Assembly: GCF_013364275.1 (NCBI RefSeq)
Contig: NZ_CP054932.1
Span: 6,634,001-6,698,000, forward strand
Direction of reading: 5' to 3'
Source: Actinomadura sp. NAK00032
GTDB lineage: Bacteria; Actinomycetota; Actinomycetes; Streptosporangiales; Streptosporangiaceae
DNA length: 64,000 nucleotides
In this document: positions 24,301 to 31,557 of the stretch, in pieces
How positions within the stretch are numbered: position 1 is the first letter of the stretch
Layout: each line of letters begins with the position of its first letter
Position numbers and translations under genes: made by a program
The notes under the pieces: model-generated
Told to the model about the DNA's origin: nothing
Database searches by the model: none
Seen by the model: only the letters and a program-made list of their open reading frames with translations

Positions 24301-25599
24301 GACGAGCCGGAGCCGGCCGTCCGCCAGCGCCGGATGCGGGTCGTCCGCGTGCAGCGTCGGCGGCAGCACCCCGTCGCGCAGCGCGAACGCCGCCTTGATC
24401 AGCCCGGCGATCCCGGCGGCGGGCATCGCGTGCCCGATCATCGACTTGACGGTGCCGAGCCCGACCGGCGGGCCGTCCGCGCCGAGCACGCGGCGCAGCG
24501 TCGCCAGCTCCGCCTCGTCGCCCGCCGGGGACCCGGTGCCGTGCGCCTCGACGAGCCCGACCGCGCCGGGCTCCGCCGGGTCCAGGCCGGCGTCCCGCCA
24601 GGCGCGCTCGACCGCGAGGACCTGCCCGTCCACCAGCGGGCTCATGCCCCCGCCGGCGCGTCCGTCGCTGGACGACCCGGCGCCGAGGACCACGGCGTGG
24701 ATCCGGTCGCCGTCCCGCTCGGCGTCGGGGAGCCGCTTGAGCAGCACCATCCCGGTGCCCTCGGCGAGGAGCGTCCCGTCGGCGGACCGGTCGAACGGGC
24801 GGATCGTCTCGCTCGGGCTCAGCGCGCGCAGCCGGCTGAACACGCTCCACACGGCGGCGTGGTGCGCGTGGTGCACGGCCCCCGCCAGCATCGCGTCGGC
24901 CTGCCCGCTGCGCAGCGCCCGCACGGCGTGCTCGATCGCCATCAGCGCCGACGCGCACGCCGCGTCCAAGGTGTAGGCGGGGCCGCGCAGGTCGAACGAG
25001 GCGGCGATGCGGGACGCGGCGAGGCTCGGCACCAGTCCGGCGGACGCGTCCGGGCCGTCCGGGCCGAGCCGGTCGCAGAACGCGCGGCGGATCTCCTCCA
25101 GCCGCGGCCGCCCGAGCTCGGGCACCAGCTCGGCGAGGATCCCGGCGACCTGGTGGGACGTCCTGACCCGCTGGTCGTGGCGGGCCGCGCCCGGCGCGAG
25201 GTAGCCGCCGCGCCCGACGACCACGCCGATCCGGGACCGGTCGGGCAGCCGGTCGCCGCCGCCCGCGTCCGCGATCGCGTCCCCGGCGGTGCGCAGCGCG
25301 AGCAGCTGGTCGGGCTCCATGCCCGGCACCGCCGCCGGCGCGATCCCGAACCGGGCCGGGTCGAAGGTGGCCACGTCGTCGACGAACCCGCCGCGCCGGC
25401 AGTAGAACCGGTCGCTCTCCGGGGCGCGGCCGTAGGCGTCGGGGTCGTAGTAGAGCGCGGGGTCCCAGCGGCCGGGCGGCACCTCGGTGATCGCGTCGAA
25501 GCCGGCCAGCACGTTGCGCCACAGCTCGGCGGCCGACCCGGCGCCGGGGAAAACCGCCCCCGCGCCGACGATCGCGATCGGCACCCGGTCCTCGCTCAC
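21322..25599 (-). CDS. Secondary-lipid (PUFA-type) synthase subunit KS-AT*-DH-PPT*
   Basis: 1425 residues; the GTG start (VSEDRVPIAIVGAGAVFPG) overlaps the stop of the upstream synthase by 4 nt. The ketosynthase (6-470) is intact: TLDAACASAL (Cys about 213), EAHGTGS, KSMIGHAMPAAG. The acyltransferase-like domain (about 570-870) has GHGLGE where GHSLGE is expected, so the nucleophilic Ser is Gly; FHTPL His is kept. It also carries a four-copy SVSGA repeat. The dehydratase (about 950-1220) keeps ADHCLV and GALLDSAGQL. The C-terminal PPTase-like domain keeps WLLGRIAAKDAVR but shows GIGLA for GIDIE and RAAKQAVLQ for WxxKEAxxK. No ACP is visible. Product unknown; a lipid or polyketide is inferred. 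Confidence 0.88.
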   Translation of the reverse strand: MSEDRVPIAIVGAGAVFPGAGSAAELWRNVLAGFDAITEVPPGRWDPALYYDPDAYGRAPESDRFYCRRGGFVDDVATFDPARFGIAPAAVPGMEPDQLLALRTAGDAIADAGGGDRLPDRSRIGVVVGRGGYLAPGAARHDQRVRTSHQVAGILAELVPELGRPRLEEIRRAFCDRLGPDGPDASAGLVPSLAASRIAASFDLRGPAYTLDAACASALMAIEHAVRALRSGQADAMLAGAVHHAHHAAVWSVFSRLRALSPSETIRPFDRSADGTLLAEGTGMVLLKRLPDAERDGDRIHAVVLGAGSSSDGRAGGGMSPLVDGQVLAVERAWRDAGLDPAEPGAVGLVEAHGTGSPAGDEAELATLRRVLGADGPPVGLGTVKSMIGHAMPAAGIAGLIKAAFALRDGVLPPTLHADDPHPALADGRLRLVREAAEWERRGGPRRAVVNAFGFGGVNAHLVLQEPPQAAARRARRRRVAAPGDGEAVLRLAARTPEELAEALNVPDEDLLARDCGDVPDLPCRLAIVGPTPRRLDLARAVVQRGTAWRGRSDVWFAPRPLLAGGGRLAFLFPGFEPAFDPRVDDVAEHFGLPSPDLTGRADLLGRAADAMAVGRLLAAALAELGIEPDVVAGHGLGEWTAMAAAGMCDAAALVRDLDGTAGPDAVYAVLGCGAAQAEEAAASVSGSSVSGASVSGASVSGVFVSHDNCPHQSVVCGPEAAVREVLGRLASEGVLGQELPFRAGFHTPLAEASEKQVRHSLEGLEIRPPRVPLWSACTAAPFPRAADEVRDLAVRHLREPVRFSELVEELYGTAHVRAFVQVGPGGLPGFVADRLGDREHLAMAVNVPKRDGMAQLRRVVAALWAEGYGASPPPAPATGMRLDLGTPLVRLDGAVEPIRPAPGVPALPADDPVLAELEALLNDAATGAQSVLEALGAGPPAPVAAGEASPAGAELSVSRVFSVEAMPFLADHCLVAQAPGWPEMSDRLPMVPLATLAEVMAGAARELLPDMVVVGFENVRSIRWVVAAPPTTADIRAYLVDDGDRVRRVKVDVPGYADGTVLLAEHYPLPPVPDRTPLTIEGPPIVTAERLYEERWMFHGPLYRGISEITALAEDGVHAVLTALPTPGALLDSAGQLCAHWIQVYGDTNQTVFPVGIERVLLYGPVPSPGERLETTIWNQSLTDTTMRCSAEMLHENGTVWGRIDGWTTHRFYTDEALWRMKFTPEVSGTGEPQPGGWTVARKRWDGTASRDLLMRQYLGAGERAEYEALPPVAQGPWLLGRIAAKDAVRDHLWRNGHGPLFPAELTVHEGPTVTGPFEEPLTVSIASAAELGVALVRPGHDQAGIGLAVNENNARVRAAKQAVLQSMSAAADGSELVVTVADAERLLIAAGGTVTTVATRELDGHVIAWTTASGGPDMEESRA
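23492..23551 (-). repeat. In-frame 15-bp minisatellite (four units)
   Basis: Four tandem 15-bp units (core CCCGGACACGGAG) inside the AT-like domain of the KS-AT-DH gene. On the coding strand they give four SVSG-x pentapeptides (about residues 683-702), between the altered GHGLGE motif and the conserved His. The length is a multiple of three, so copy-number change keeps the frame. Confidence 0.9.
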
Positions 25600-28500
25600 C
25601 GGACGTCCCCGGTCAGCACCACGTGCGTCTCGTCGCCGTGCGCGATCTCGCGCACCAGCGCCCGCGCGCCGGCCTCCGGATCGAGCGGGGCGCCGGACGG
25701 CTCCGCGCCGTCGACCGCCCACGGCCCGAGGGAGGCGGCGAGCACCCGCCCCCGCAGCCGCCCGCGCCACACGTGCGCGAGCGTGCCGCACGCGTCGTCC
25801 GCCGCCGCGTCCCCCGCCCGGCCGCGCTCGCCGGTCACCCCGGCGAGGCCGCACAGGACGGCGAGGAACCCGACGTCCGGCCGCACCGCCTGGACCAGCG
25901 CCACCGCACCGTCCACCTTCACCTGGTAGGCCCGCTCCGGTGAATCGGCCGCCCCCGGGAGCGCGGCGCCGTGGACGACGCCGTCGAGGCGCCGATGGGT
26001 GAGGTGGACGTCCTCGACGACGCGCCGGACGGCCTGCGGGTCGTCCACCACGTGGTACCGGACGGACGCCGCACGCTCGCGCAGGTCGCCCAGCCGCAGA
26101 TTCTCCTCCGCCGCGCCGCCCACCAGCTCGATGTGGCAGCCGCTCGTCCGGGCCAGCTCCAGGGCCACGCGCACGGTGACCTCGTGTTCGGCCCCCGTCA
26201 GCAGGACGACCCCGTCCCGCCCGAGGTCCAGGGCCGGGCCGTCGCCGAGCGGCTCCGCCGGCAGCAGTTCCAGCCCGTGCCGCAGGCCGTTCTCATGCCC
26301 CACCACGACCGGCGCCTCGGCGGTCAGCAGCTCCGCCATGACGCGCTGGGCGATCGCCCGCGGCGTCTCCTTGGTGTCCATGTCGACCGCCCGCACGAGC
26401 GCCTCGGGATGCTCCTCGGCGACCGTCCGGGCCAGGCCGCGCAGCCCCGCGCCGGGCGCCGGGTCACCGACGCCGCCGCCCCGGAACCGGTGCCCGAACG
26501 TCCCTCCGGCCCCGCTCGCGAGGACGAGCCACCGCAGCCCGCCGTCCAGGGCCCGCCGGATCCCCGCGAACGCCCCGGGCAGCACGCTCGCCGCACCCGG
26601 CCGCAGCGCCGCCAGATGGACGAGCCCGTCGCACGGCCCGTCGACGTCCGTCGGCGTCCGCACCTGCGCCCCGTGGCGTTCGAGCAGGTCGCCCAGTTCG
26701 AGGGCGATGCCGCAGCCGTCGTCCACAAGCAGGAACCGCCGCCCGGCGAGGACCGCCCCCGAATCCGGCGGCGCCGGCAGCGGATCGAGATCCACGACCC
26801 GCGGCACGCGCCGCACCACCTGCCGAGCGACCCGCCCCCCGGGCCGCGGCCAAACCTGCGTATCCACCCGCCGCATCCGCGGCACACCCACCTCCACCGC
26901 CGCCGACGCCCCATCGGGCCGGGGCACTGACGCGGACGGCGACGGCGCGAGCGAACCCCCAGCCACATCCGACGGCGACACCGCAGCCGCAGACGAGCCT
27001 CCCGGCACAAGCGGCGACACGTCCGGCCGAGGCGCGGGCGCAGACGGCGTCGCGGGCGCGGGTGAACCGGCAGGCGCGGACGGTGGTGCTGCCTCGGGCT
27101 GGGGCAGCACCGGAAGTACGGGCGGGCCCTCGGGCATGGGTGGCGGTTGTGCGTCTGGGTGAGTCGTTGGCGTGGGCGGTATTGCGGACGTGGAAGCGTC
27201 CGCAGAGGTGTCCGGCGCCGCATGGGAGCGTGGTGGCGGGGTGGCGGGGCCGCCGGAGAGGGCGGCCGTGCGGACGTGCGCGCTGGTCCGGGGGCGGGCC
27301 GGCGTGTCGTCGGCCGGGGCCGGGCGGGACGCGGGGACGGGGGCCGTCAGGTGGCGCAGGACGACGTCCCGCTGGGCGGCCAGGATCTCCCGGCTCGTGC
27401 GCAGGTACTCCAGCACCGCCGTGTCGGCCGGGGCGGGGCCCGGGACGCGCCGGGGCGGGCGGAGGGCGCCGTCCGGGTGGTCGCCGTCCGCGGTGCGGAC
27501 GGAGTGACCGCCGACGATCCAGCCGGGCGCGGCGGGCACGCCGGTGAGGAGGCGGGCGCCGCGTCCGGCGAACAGCGGGAGCGGGTCGACCGGGACGCCG
27601 GCGGCGGCCAGTCCGGCGAGCGCGCGCAGCAGCGTCACCAGTCCGTTCTCGCCGGGGGCGGCGCAGCTCACCGCGGTGTGCGGGCGCTCGCCGAGGCTGG
27701 TGCCGACGAGGTCGGCGAGGGCGTGCCCGGCCACCACGAAGGTCCGGGCGCCGGCGTCGTACATCGCCTCGATCCGCGCGGCGGCGGGGACGGGCGGGGA
27801 CGGGACCGCCGCCAGCTCGGACGGCTCCGTCTCGTAGGGGCGGCCGGTCGCGGCCGCCCAGACGGGGAACGCGGGCGAGCGCAGGTCGCGGCCGAGGAGG
27901 CCGCCCCGGGACGGGTCCGCGCCGATCTCGACCATGTCGGTGTCGTCGATGGCGCCGGCGGCGCAGAGCGCGGCGAGTTCGCCGCGGCCCTGCCCGGCGG
28001 CGAGGTCGGGGTGGACGCCGACGGCGGTCAGCAGCCGGTGGACGGCCAGGCCCGCGACGGCTGCGCCCGTGTCCCCGCCGGCGAGGCGCAGCAGGCGCTG
28101 GAGCCGGGGGAAGGCGACGAAGAGGCCGGCGGCCGCCCCCGGTGCGTGGGCGTCGTCCGCGTCGGGGAACAGGAACGCGACCTGGCCCGGGACCCCGGCC
28201 GCGATGTGGATGCCCGGCGCCGGGCGGAGTCGCGCGGCGAGCGCGAGCTTGGCGCGCAGGTCGTCCGGCCCGGTGGCGACGAAGGCTGCCTGCACCGGGC
28301 CGTCCAGGGAGGCGGCGGTGCGGGCGAGGTCGCGCATCCGGGGCGCGCCCTCGGCCAGGCGCGCCAGCCGGTCGGCCGCGGCGCGCGCGGCGGCGTGGTC
28401 GTCCCCCCGGATCAGGAACAGCTCGGCGGGCCATTCGGCGAGGCCCGACACCGGCTCGGGAGCGCCCTCGTAGCCCGCGAGGACGGCGTGGAAGTGCGCA

Positions 28501-31337
28501 CCGCCGACCCCGGACCCGCCGACCCCGGCGAACCGCTCGGCGGGGCGGACCGCCCACGGCCGGGCACCGCCGCCGCCGTCCCCGGGCAGCACGCCGGTGT
28601 GCAGCGCGTACGCGGTCTTGATGAGCCCGGCGAGGCCGGCCGCGCACCTGGTGTGCCCGATCTGCGCCGAAACCGACCCGAGCGCGACCTGCCCGACCGA
28701 CGAGCGGGCGACGCCCGCGCGCTCGTGGGCGCGGTCCATGGCCCGGCGCCGCCCGCCGGCCCCGGCGACCGACTTGACCACCGCGTAGATCCGGTCGCCG
28801 TCGCGTTCGGCGTCCGCCAGGCGCTTGAGGACGACGCACGCGACGCCCTCGCCGAGCACGACGCCCTCCCCGCCGTCCCCGGACGCGGGCAGCAGCCGGT
28901 CGAGGACGCCGTCGCGCAGGTCGGCGCCCCCGCACAGCACCATGGCGCTGGAGCCCGCGGCGAGGTCCTTGCAGGCGGCGTCGAGGGCCGCGAGGGACGT
29001 CGCCCCGACGGCGCAGGCCGTCCCGCCGAGGCCGAGCCGGCCGGCGATCCAGCCGGCGACCGCGCCGGTGCGGACGCCGTCGAGGGTCTCCCCCGCCGGG
29101 CGCGGGAGCTGCTCGTCCAGGCCGGGCGGCAGCTCGCCGAGGTAGGACGGGAGGATCGCGCGGAGCGCGTAGCCGGCGGCGAGGTCCCCGCCGCCCTCGG
29201 CGGCGAAGAACACCGAGGTCGCCGGCCGGTCGAACGGGCGGTCGGCGTAACCGGCGTCCCGCAGCGCGCGGGCCGCGACCTCCACCGACAGCAGGTGCAT
29301 CGGGTCGATGCCGCCGATCTCGCCGGGGTCGATGCCGTGCGCGTCCGCGTCGAACGGGATGTCGGGGACGAGCCCGCCCCACTTCGACGGCGTCCCGTCG
29401 CCGGCCTGCGCGGCGCCGGCGACGACGTTCGCCCAGTACCGGTCGGCGCCGGGGGCGCCGGGGAAGACGCAGCCGATGCCGATGACCGCGATGTCGGCCG
29501 GGCGCGGCGCGGCCCGGGGCGCGTCGCGCGGCCCGATGCCGAGGGCGGCGGCCCGCGCCGCCAGGAAGCCGGTGGCGCCGGTCGTGACCTGCTCGTGCAG
29601 GGCGGCGATCCCGACCGGGGCGAACCGCAGCGCCGCCGCCTGCCCCATCGCGTACAGGCCCTCCTCCCGCTGCCGGGCTGCGCCGACCGGGGTGTCGAGC
29701 CGCAGGCCCCGGCTGGCGAGGTGCAGCCGCCCGAGGTTCAGCTTCTCCAGGCGCCGCCGCACCTCCCGCGGCGGCGTCCCGGCCTGCTCCAGCTCGCGGC
29801 GGGTCTGCTCGAACGTCTCGGTGTAGGGGGTGCGGGCGCAGCGGGCCGCCTGCCCGGGGGCCGTCTCCAGCAGGACGGTCTCCGTGCAGGCGAGCGCGAC
29901 GTCCTGGTAGCCGGGCAGGATCGCGCCCGCCGCGACCGCCTCCGGCGTGAACAGGTACGCGGTGCCCATCAGGACGCGGACGTCGGCGCCGCGCTCGGCC
30001 AGCGGCCCGGCCATCGCGGCGGCCATCGCGGCGGACCGCGCGTCGTGCACGCCGCCCGCGAACATCACCGACAGCTCCGCGGCGTCGCCGCCGCCGCGGG
30101 CGAACGCCAGCAGCCGCTCGACCTGCGCGTCCCAGAGCGCGAGGCTCGCGTGCGGACCGGTCTGGCCGCCGCACTCGCCGCCCGCGAAGACGAACCTGCG
30201 CGCGCCCTCGTCGAGCAGGCGGCCGAGCGGTCCGGGCGACGGGACGGGCAGATACGCGGCGGTTCCGGCGGCCTCCAGGGCCGCGGCCTCCGCCGGGCTC
30301 CCGCCGCCGATGATCGCGTACGGGGGGCGGGCGTCGCCGATCGCGGCGAGCTGCTCGGCGCGCAGCTCCGGCGGCGTCCCCTCCAGCAGGCCGGCGCCCC
30401 AGGGCCGGCCGCCGAGCCGGTCGGCGGTCTCGCGCAGCAGCGCCCGCGCCCGCGCGCCGTCCAGCGGGCCGAGCGCGAGGAACGGCAGGCCGCCGTCCTG
30501 CGCGACCGCGCCCGCGAACGCCGACCCGTCGCTGACCTGCGCCATCGGCCCCTGCACGGCGACCGGTTCGGGGCGCGGGGCCAGCGGCTCGGCGCGGACG
30601 GCGGCCCGGATGTGCCGGACGACCTCCGCGCGGACGGCCTGGACCACTCCCCCGGCCGTCTTGTACCGGCCGGCGAGTGCCACTGCCACGCGGGCGACGC
30701 CGGCGGGAGCGGGGCCGGTCAGGTCCATCTCGCGGACGAGTGCGAGCTGCTCGTCGAGGACGACGCCGGCCGCGCCCCCGGCGACCGCCGCGGCCGCCGC
30801 GTGCGGTCCGAGGCCGCCGCCGGCGAGAACCGGGACGTTCGCGTCGGCGTCGGCCAGCAGCCGCTGAAGCAGCATGAACAGGGACGGCCCGGCGGGGTGC
30901 CCGGCGTCGCGCGCGATGATCCCGACCTCGTCGGTCAGGCCGCGTCCGACGCGGACGGCGTCGGCGGCCTCCGCCGGGTCCGCGACCTCGATCAGCAGGC
31001 GGCGGCCGCGGGCGAACCCGGCGATGTCGAGCCAGTCGTCCGACCGCAGCGCGGAGGCGTCCGTGATGACGGTGCCCGCCTCGGCCGGGACGTCGGCCGG
31101 GCGCACCGTGCACCCCGCCGGGACGCGGACGCCGAACGGGCCCGCCCACCAGCGGCGGACGTCGGCCAGCGCGGCGAGCGCGGGCGCCCGGTCGTGGCCG
31201 AGGGCCAGGACGCCCGTCCCGCCCGCGCGCGCCACGGCCACGGCGAGATGGGGACGGCCGGGCGGGGCGACCCCGATGATCTCCACGGGTGCCCGCGCTC
31301 CCCGCGCCGCGCCGTACTCGCCCGTGTCCGACGTCAT
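25596..31337 (-). CDS. Secondary-lipid (PUFA-type) synthase subunit ER-KS*-AT*-KR* with degenerate sites
   Basis: 1913 residues from the ATG at 31337 (GGGGGG ribosome site). Residues 15-560 are two nitronate-monooxygenase/PfaD-like TIM-barrel halves; the second has ECGGQTGP where relatives carry a His. A KS-like domain starts about 613 (IAVIGIGCVFPG), but its Cys is Gly (AVGATSLAAL, about 778), the HGTGT segment is missing and the Lys before IGHT is lost. The AT-like domain (about 1050-1300) has GQGRGE for GHSxGE and lacks the following His region. A Pro/Ala/Ser linker (about 1330-1495) stands where ACPs usually sit. The C-terminal KR-like fold lacks the glycine-rich and Tyr motifs. It may be a scaffold or chain-length-type partner of the next gene. 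Confidence 0.85.
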   Translation of the reverse strand: MTSDTGEYGAARGARAPVEIIGVAPPGRPHLAVAVARAGGTGVLALGHDRAPALAALADVRRWWAGPFGVRVPAGCTVRPADVPAEAGTVITDASALRSDDWLDIAGFARGRRLLIEVADPAEAADAVRVGRGLTDEVGIIARDAGHPAGPSLFMLLQRLLADADANVPVLAGGGLGPHAAAAAVAGGAAGVVLDEQLALVREMDLTGPAPAGVARVAVALAGRYKTAGGVVQAVRAEVVRHIRAAVRAEPLAPRPEPVAVQGPMAQVSDGSAFAGAVAQDGGLPFLALGPLDGARARALLRETADRLGGRPWGAGLLEGTPPELRAEQLAAIGDARPPYAIIGGGSPAEAAALEAAGTAAYLPVPSPGPLGRLLDEGARRFVFAGGECGGQTGPHASLALWDAQVERLLAFARGGGDAAELSVMFAGGVHDARSAAMAAAMAGPLAERGADVRVLMGTAYLFTPEAVAAGAILPGYQDVALACTETVLLETAPGQAARCARTPYTETFEQTRRELEQAGTPPREVRRRLEKLNLGRLHLASRGLRLDTPVGAARQREEGLYAMGQAAALRFAPVGIAALHEQVTTGATGFLAARAAALGIGPRDAPRAAPRPADIAVIGIGCVFPGAPGADRYWANVVAGAAQAGDGTPSKWGGLVPDIPFDADAHGIDPGEIGGIDPMHLLSVEVAARALRDAGYADRPFDRPATSVFFAAEGGGDLAAGYALRAILPSYLGELPPGLDEQLPRPAGETLDGVRTGAVAGWIAGRLGLGGTACAVGATSLAALDAACKDLAAGSSAMVLCGGADLRDGVLDRLLPASGDGGEGVVLGEGVACVVLKRLADAERDGDRIYAVVKSVAGAGGRRRAMDRAHERAGVARSSVGQVALGSVSAQIGHTRCAAGLAGLIKTAYALHTGVLPGDGGGGARPWAVRPAERFAGVGGSGVGGAHFHAVLAGYEGAPEPVSGLAEWPAELFLIRGDDHAAARAAADRLARLAEGAPRMRDLARTAASLDGPVQAAFVATGPDDLRAKLALAARLRPAPGIHIAAGVPGQVAFLFPDADDAHAPGAAAGLFVAFPRLQRLLRLAGGDTGAAVAGLAVHRLLTAVGVHPDLAAGQGRGELAALCAAGAIDDTDMVEIGADPSRGGLLGRDLRSPAFPVWAAATGRPYETEPSELAAVPSPPVPAAARIEAMYDAGARTFVVAGHALADLVGTSLGERPHTAVSCAAPGENGLVTLLRALAGLAAAGVPVDPLPLFAGRGARLLTGVPAAPGWIVGGHSVRTADGDHPDGALRPPRRVPGPAPADTAVLEYLRTSREILAAQRDVVLRHLTAPVPASRPAPADDTPARPRTSAHVRTAALSGGPATPPPRSHAAPDTSADASTSAIPPTPTTHPDAQPPPMPEGPPVLPVLPQPEAAPPSAPAGSPAPATPSAPAPRPDVSPLVPGGSSAAAVSPSDVAGGSLAPSPSASVPRPDGASAAVEVGVPRMRRVDTQVWPRPGGRVARQVVRRVPRVVDLDPLPAPPDSGAVLAGRRFLLVDDGCGIALELGDLLERHGAQVRTPTDVDGPCDGLVHLAALRPGAASVLPGAFAGIRRALDGGLRWLVLASGAGGTFGHRFRGGGVGDPAPGAGLRGLARTVAEEHPEALVRAVDMDTKETPRAIAQRVMAELLTAEAPVVVGHENGLRHGLELLPAEPLGDGPALDLGRDGVVLLTGAEHEVTVRVALELARTSGCHIELVGGAAEENLRLGDLRERAASVRYHVVDDPQAVRRVVEDVHLTHRRLDGVVHGAALPGAADSPERAYQVKVDGAVALVQAVRPDVGFLAVLCGLAGVTGERGRAGDAAADDACGTLAHVWRGRLRGRVLAASLGPWAVDGAEPSGAPLDPEAGARALVREIAHGDETHVVLTGDVR

Positions 31338-31354
31338 GCAGTGCCCCCCGACAT
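31334..31354 (-). CDS. Possible 6-codon leader ORF coupled to the synthase
   Basis: ATG-TCG-GGG-GGC-ACT-GCA-TGA (peptide MSGGTA). Its stop TGA shares two bases with the ATG of the ER-KS-AT-KR gene. It is preceded by its own GGGGGG ribosome site because the site plus start codon is duplicated. Ribosomes ending on it would be placed on the synthase start codon. Translation is unproven. Confidence 0.4.
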   Translation of the reverse strand: MSGGTA

Positions 31355-31368
31355 GCAGTGCCCCCCGA
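31335..31368. repeat. 17-bp tandem duplication of a ribosome-binding site and start codon
   Basis: Two perfect 17-bp units (31335-31351 and 31352-31368), each reading TCGGGGGGCACTGCATG on the minus strand. Each unit carries a G6 Shine-Dalgarno-like run and an ATG. The 17-bp period puts the two ATGs out of frame with each other. Confidence 0.95.
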
Positions 31369-31557
31369 CGTCCTTCTGCGGCTACAACGGTGCGCCACAT
31401 TACGGTCGGCGACAGTTCGATCACCAAGGCGACACACCTGCGGGCGTGTTGATGGCGCCGCCGCAAAGGAGATTGGAACGTCCCTTGGTGTGCGGAAGAC
31501 CCGCGATGCGCACGATCGGGCGATGGTTCCGGCCGGACGGCCCGCGAAAGGGCGGGG

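Noticed and set aside
21322-31337. Enediyne-type or modular type I PKS
   Set aside because: PfaD-like ER fused at the N-terminus, PUFA-type DH and C-terminal PPTase-like region match the secondary-lipid synthase group; enediyne tailoring genes are absent.
26464-31437. 1657-residue leftward frame within the first synthase
   Set aside because: Arg/Gly/Pro-rich +1 shadow; the in-frame synthase reading has clear TIM-barrel, KS, AT and KR order.
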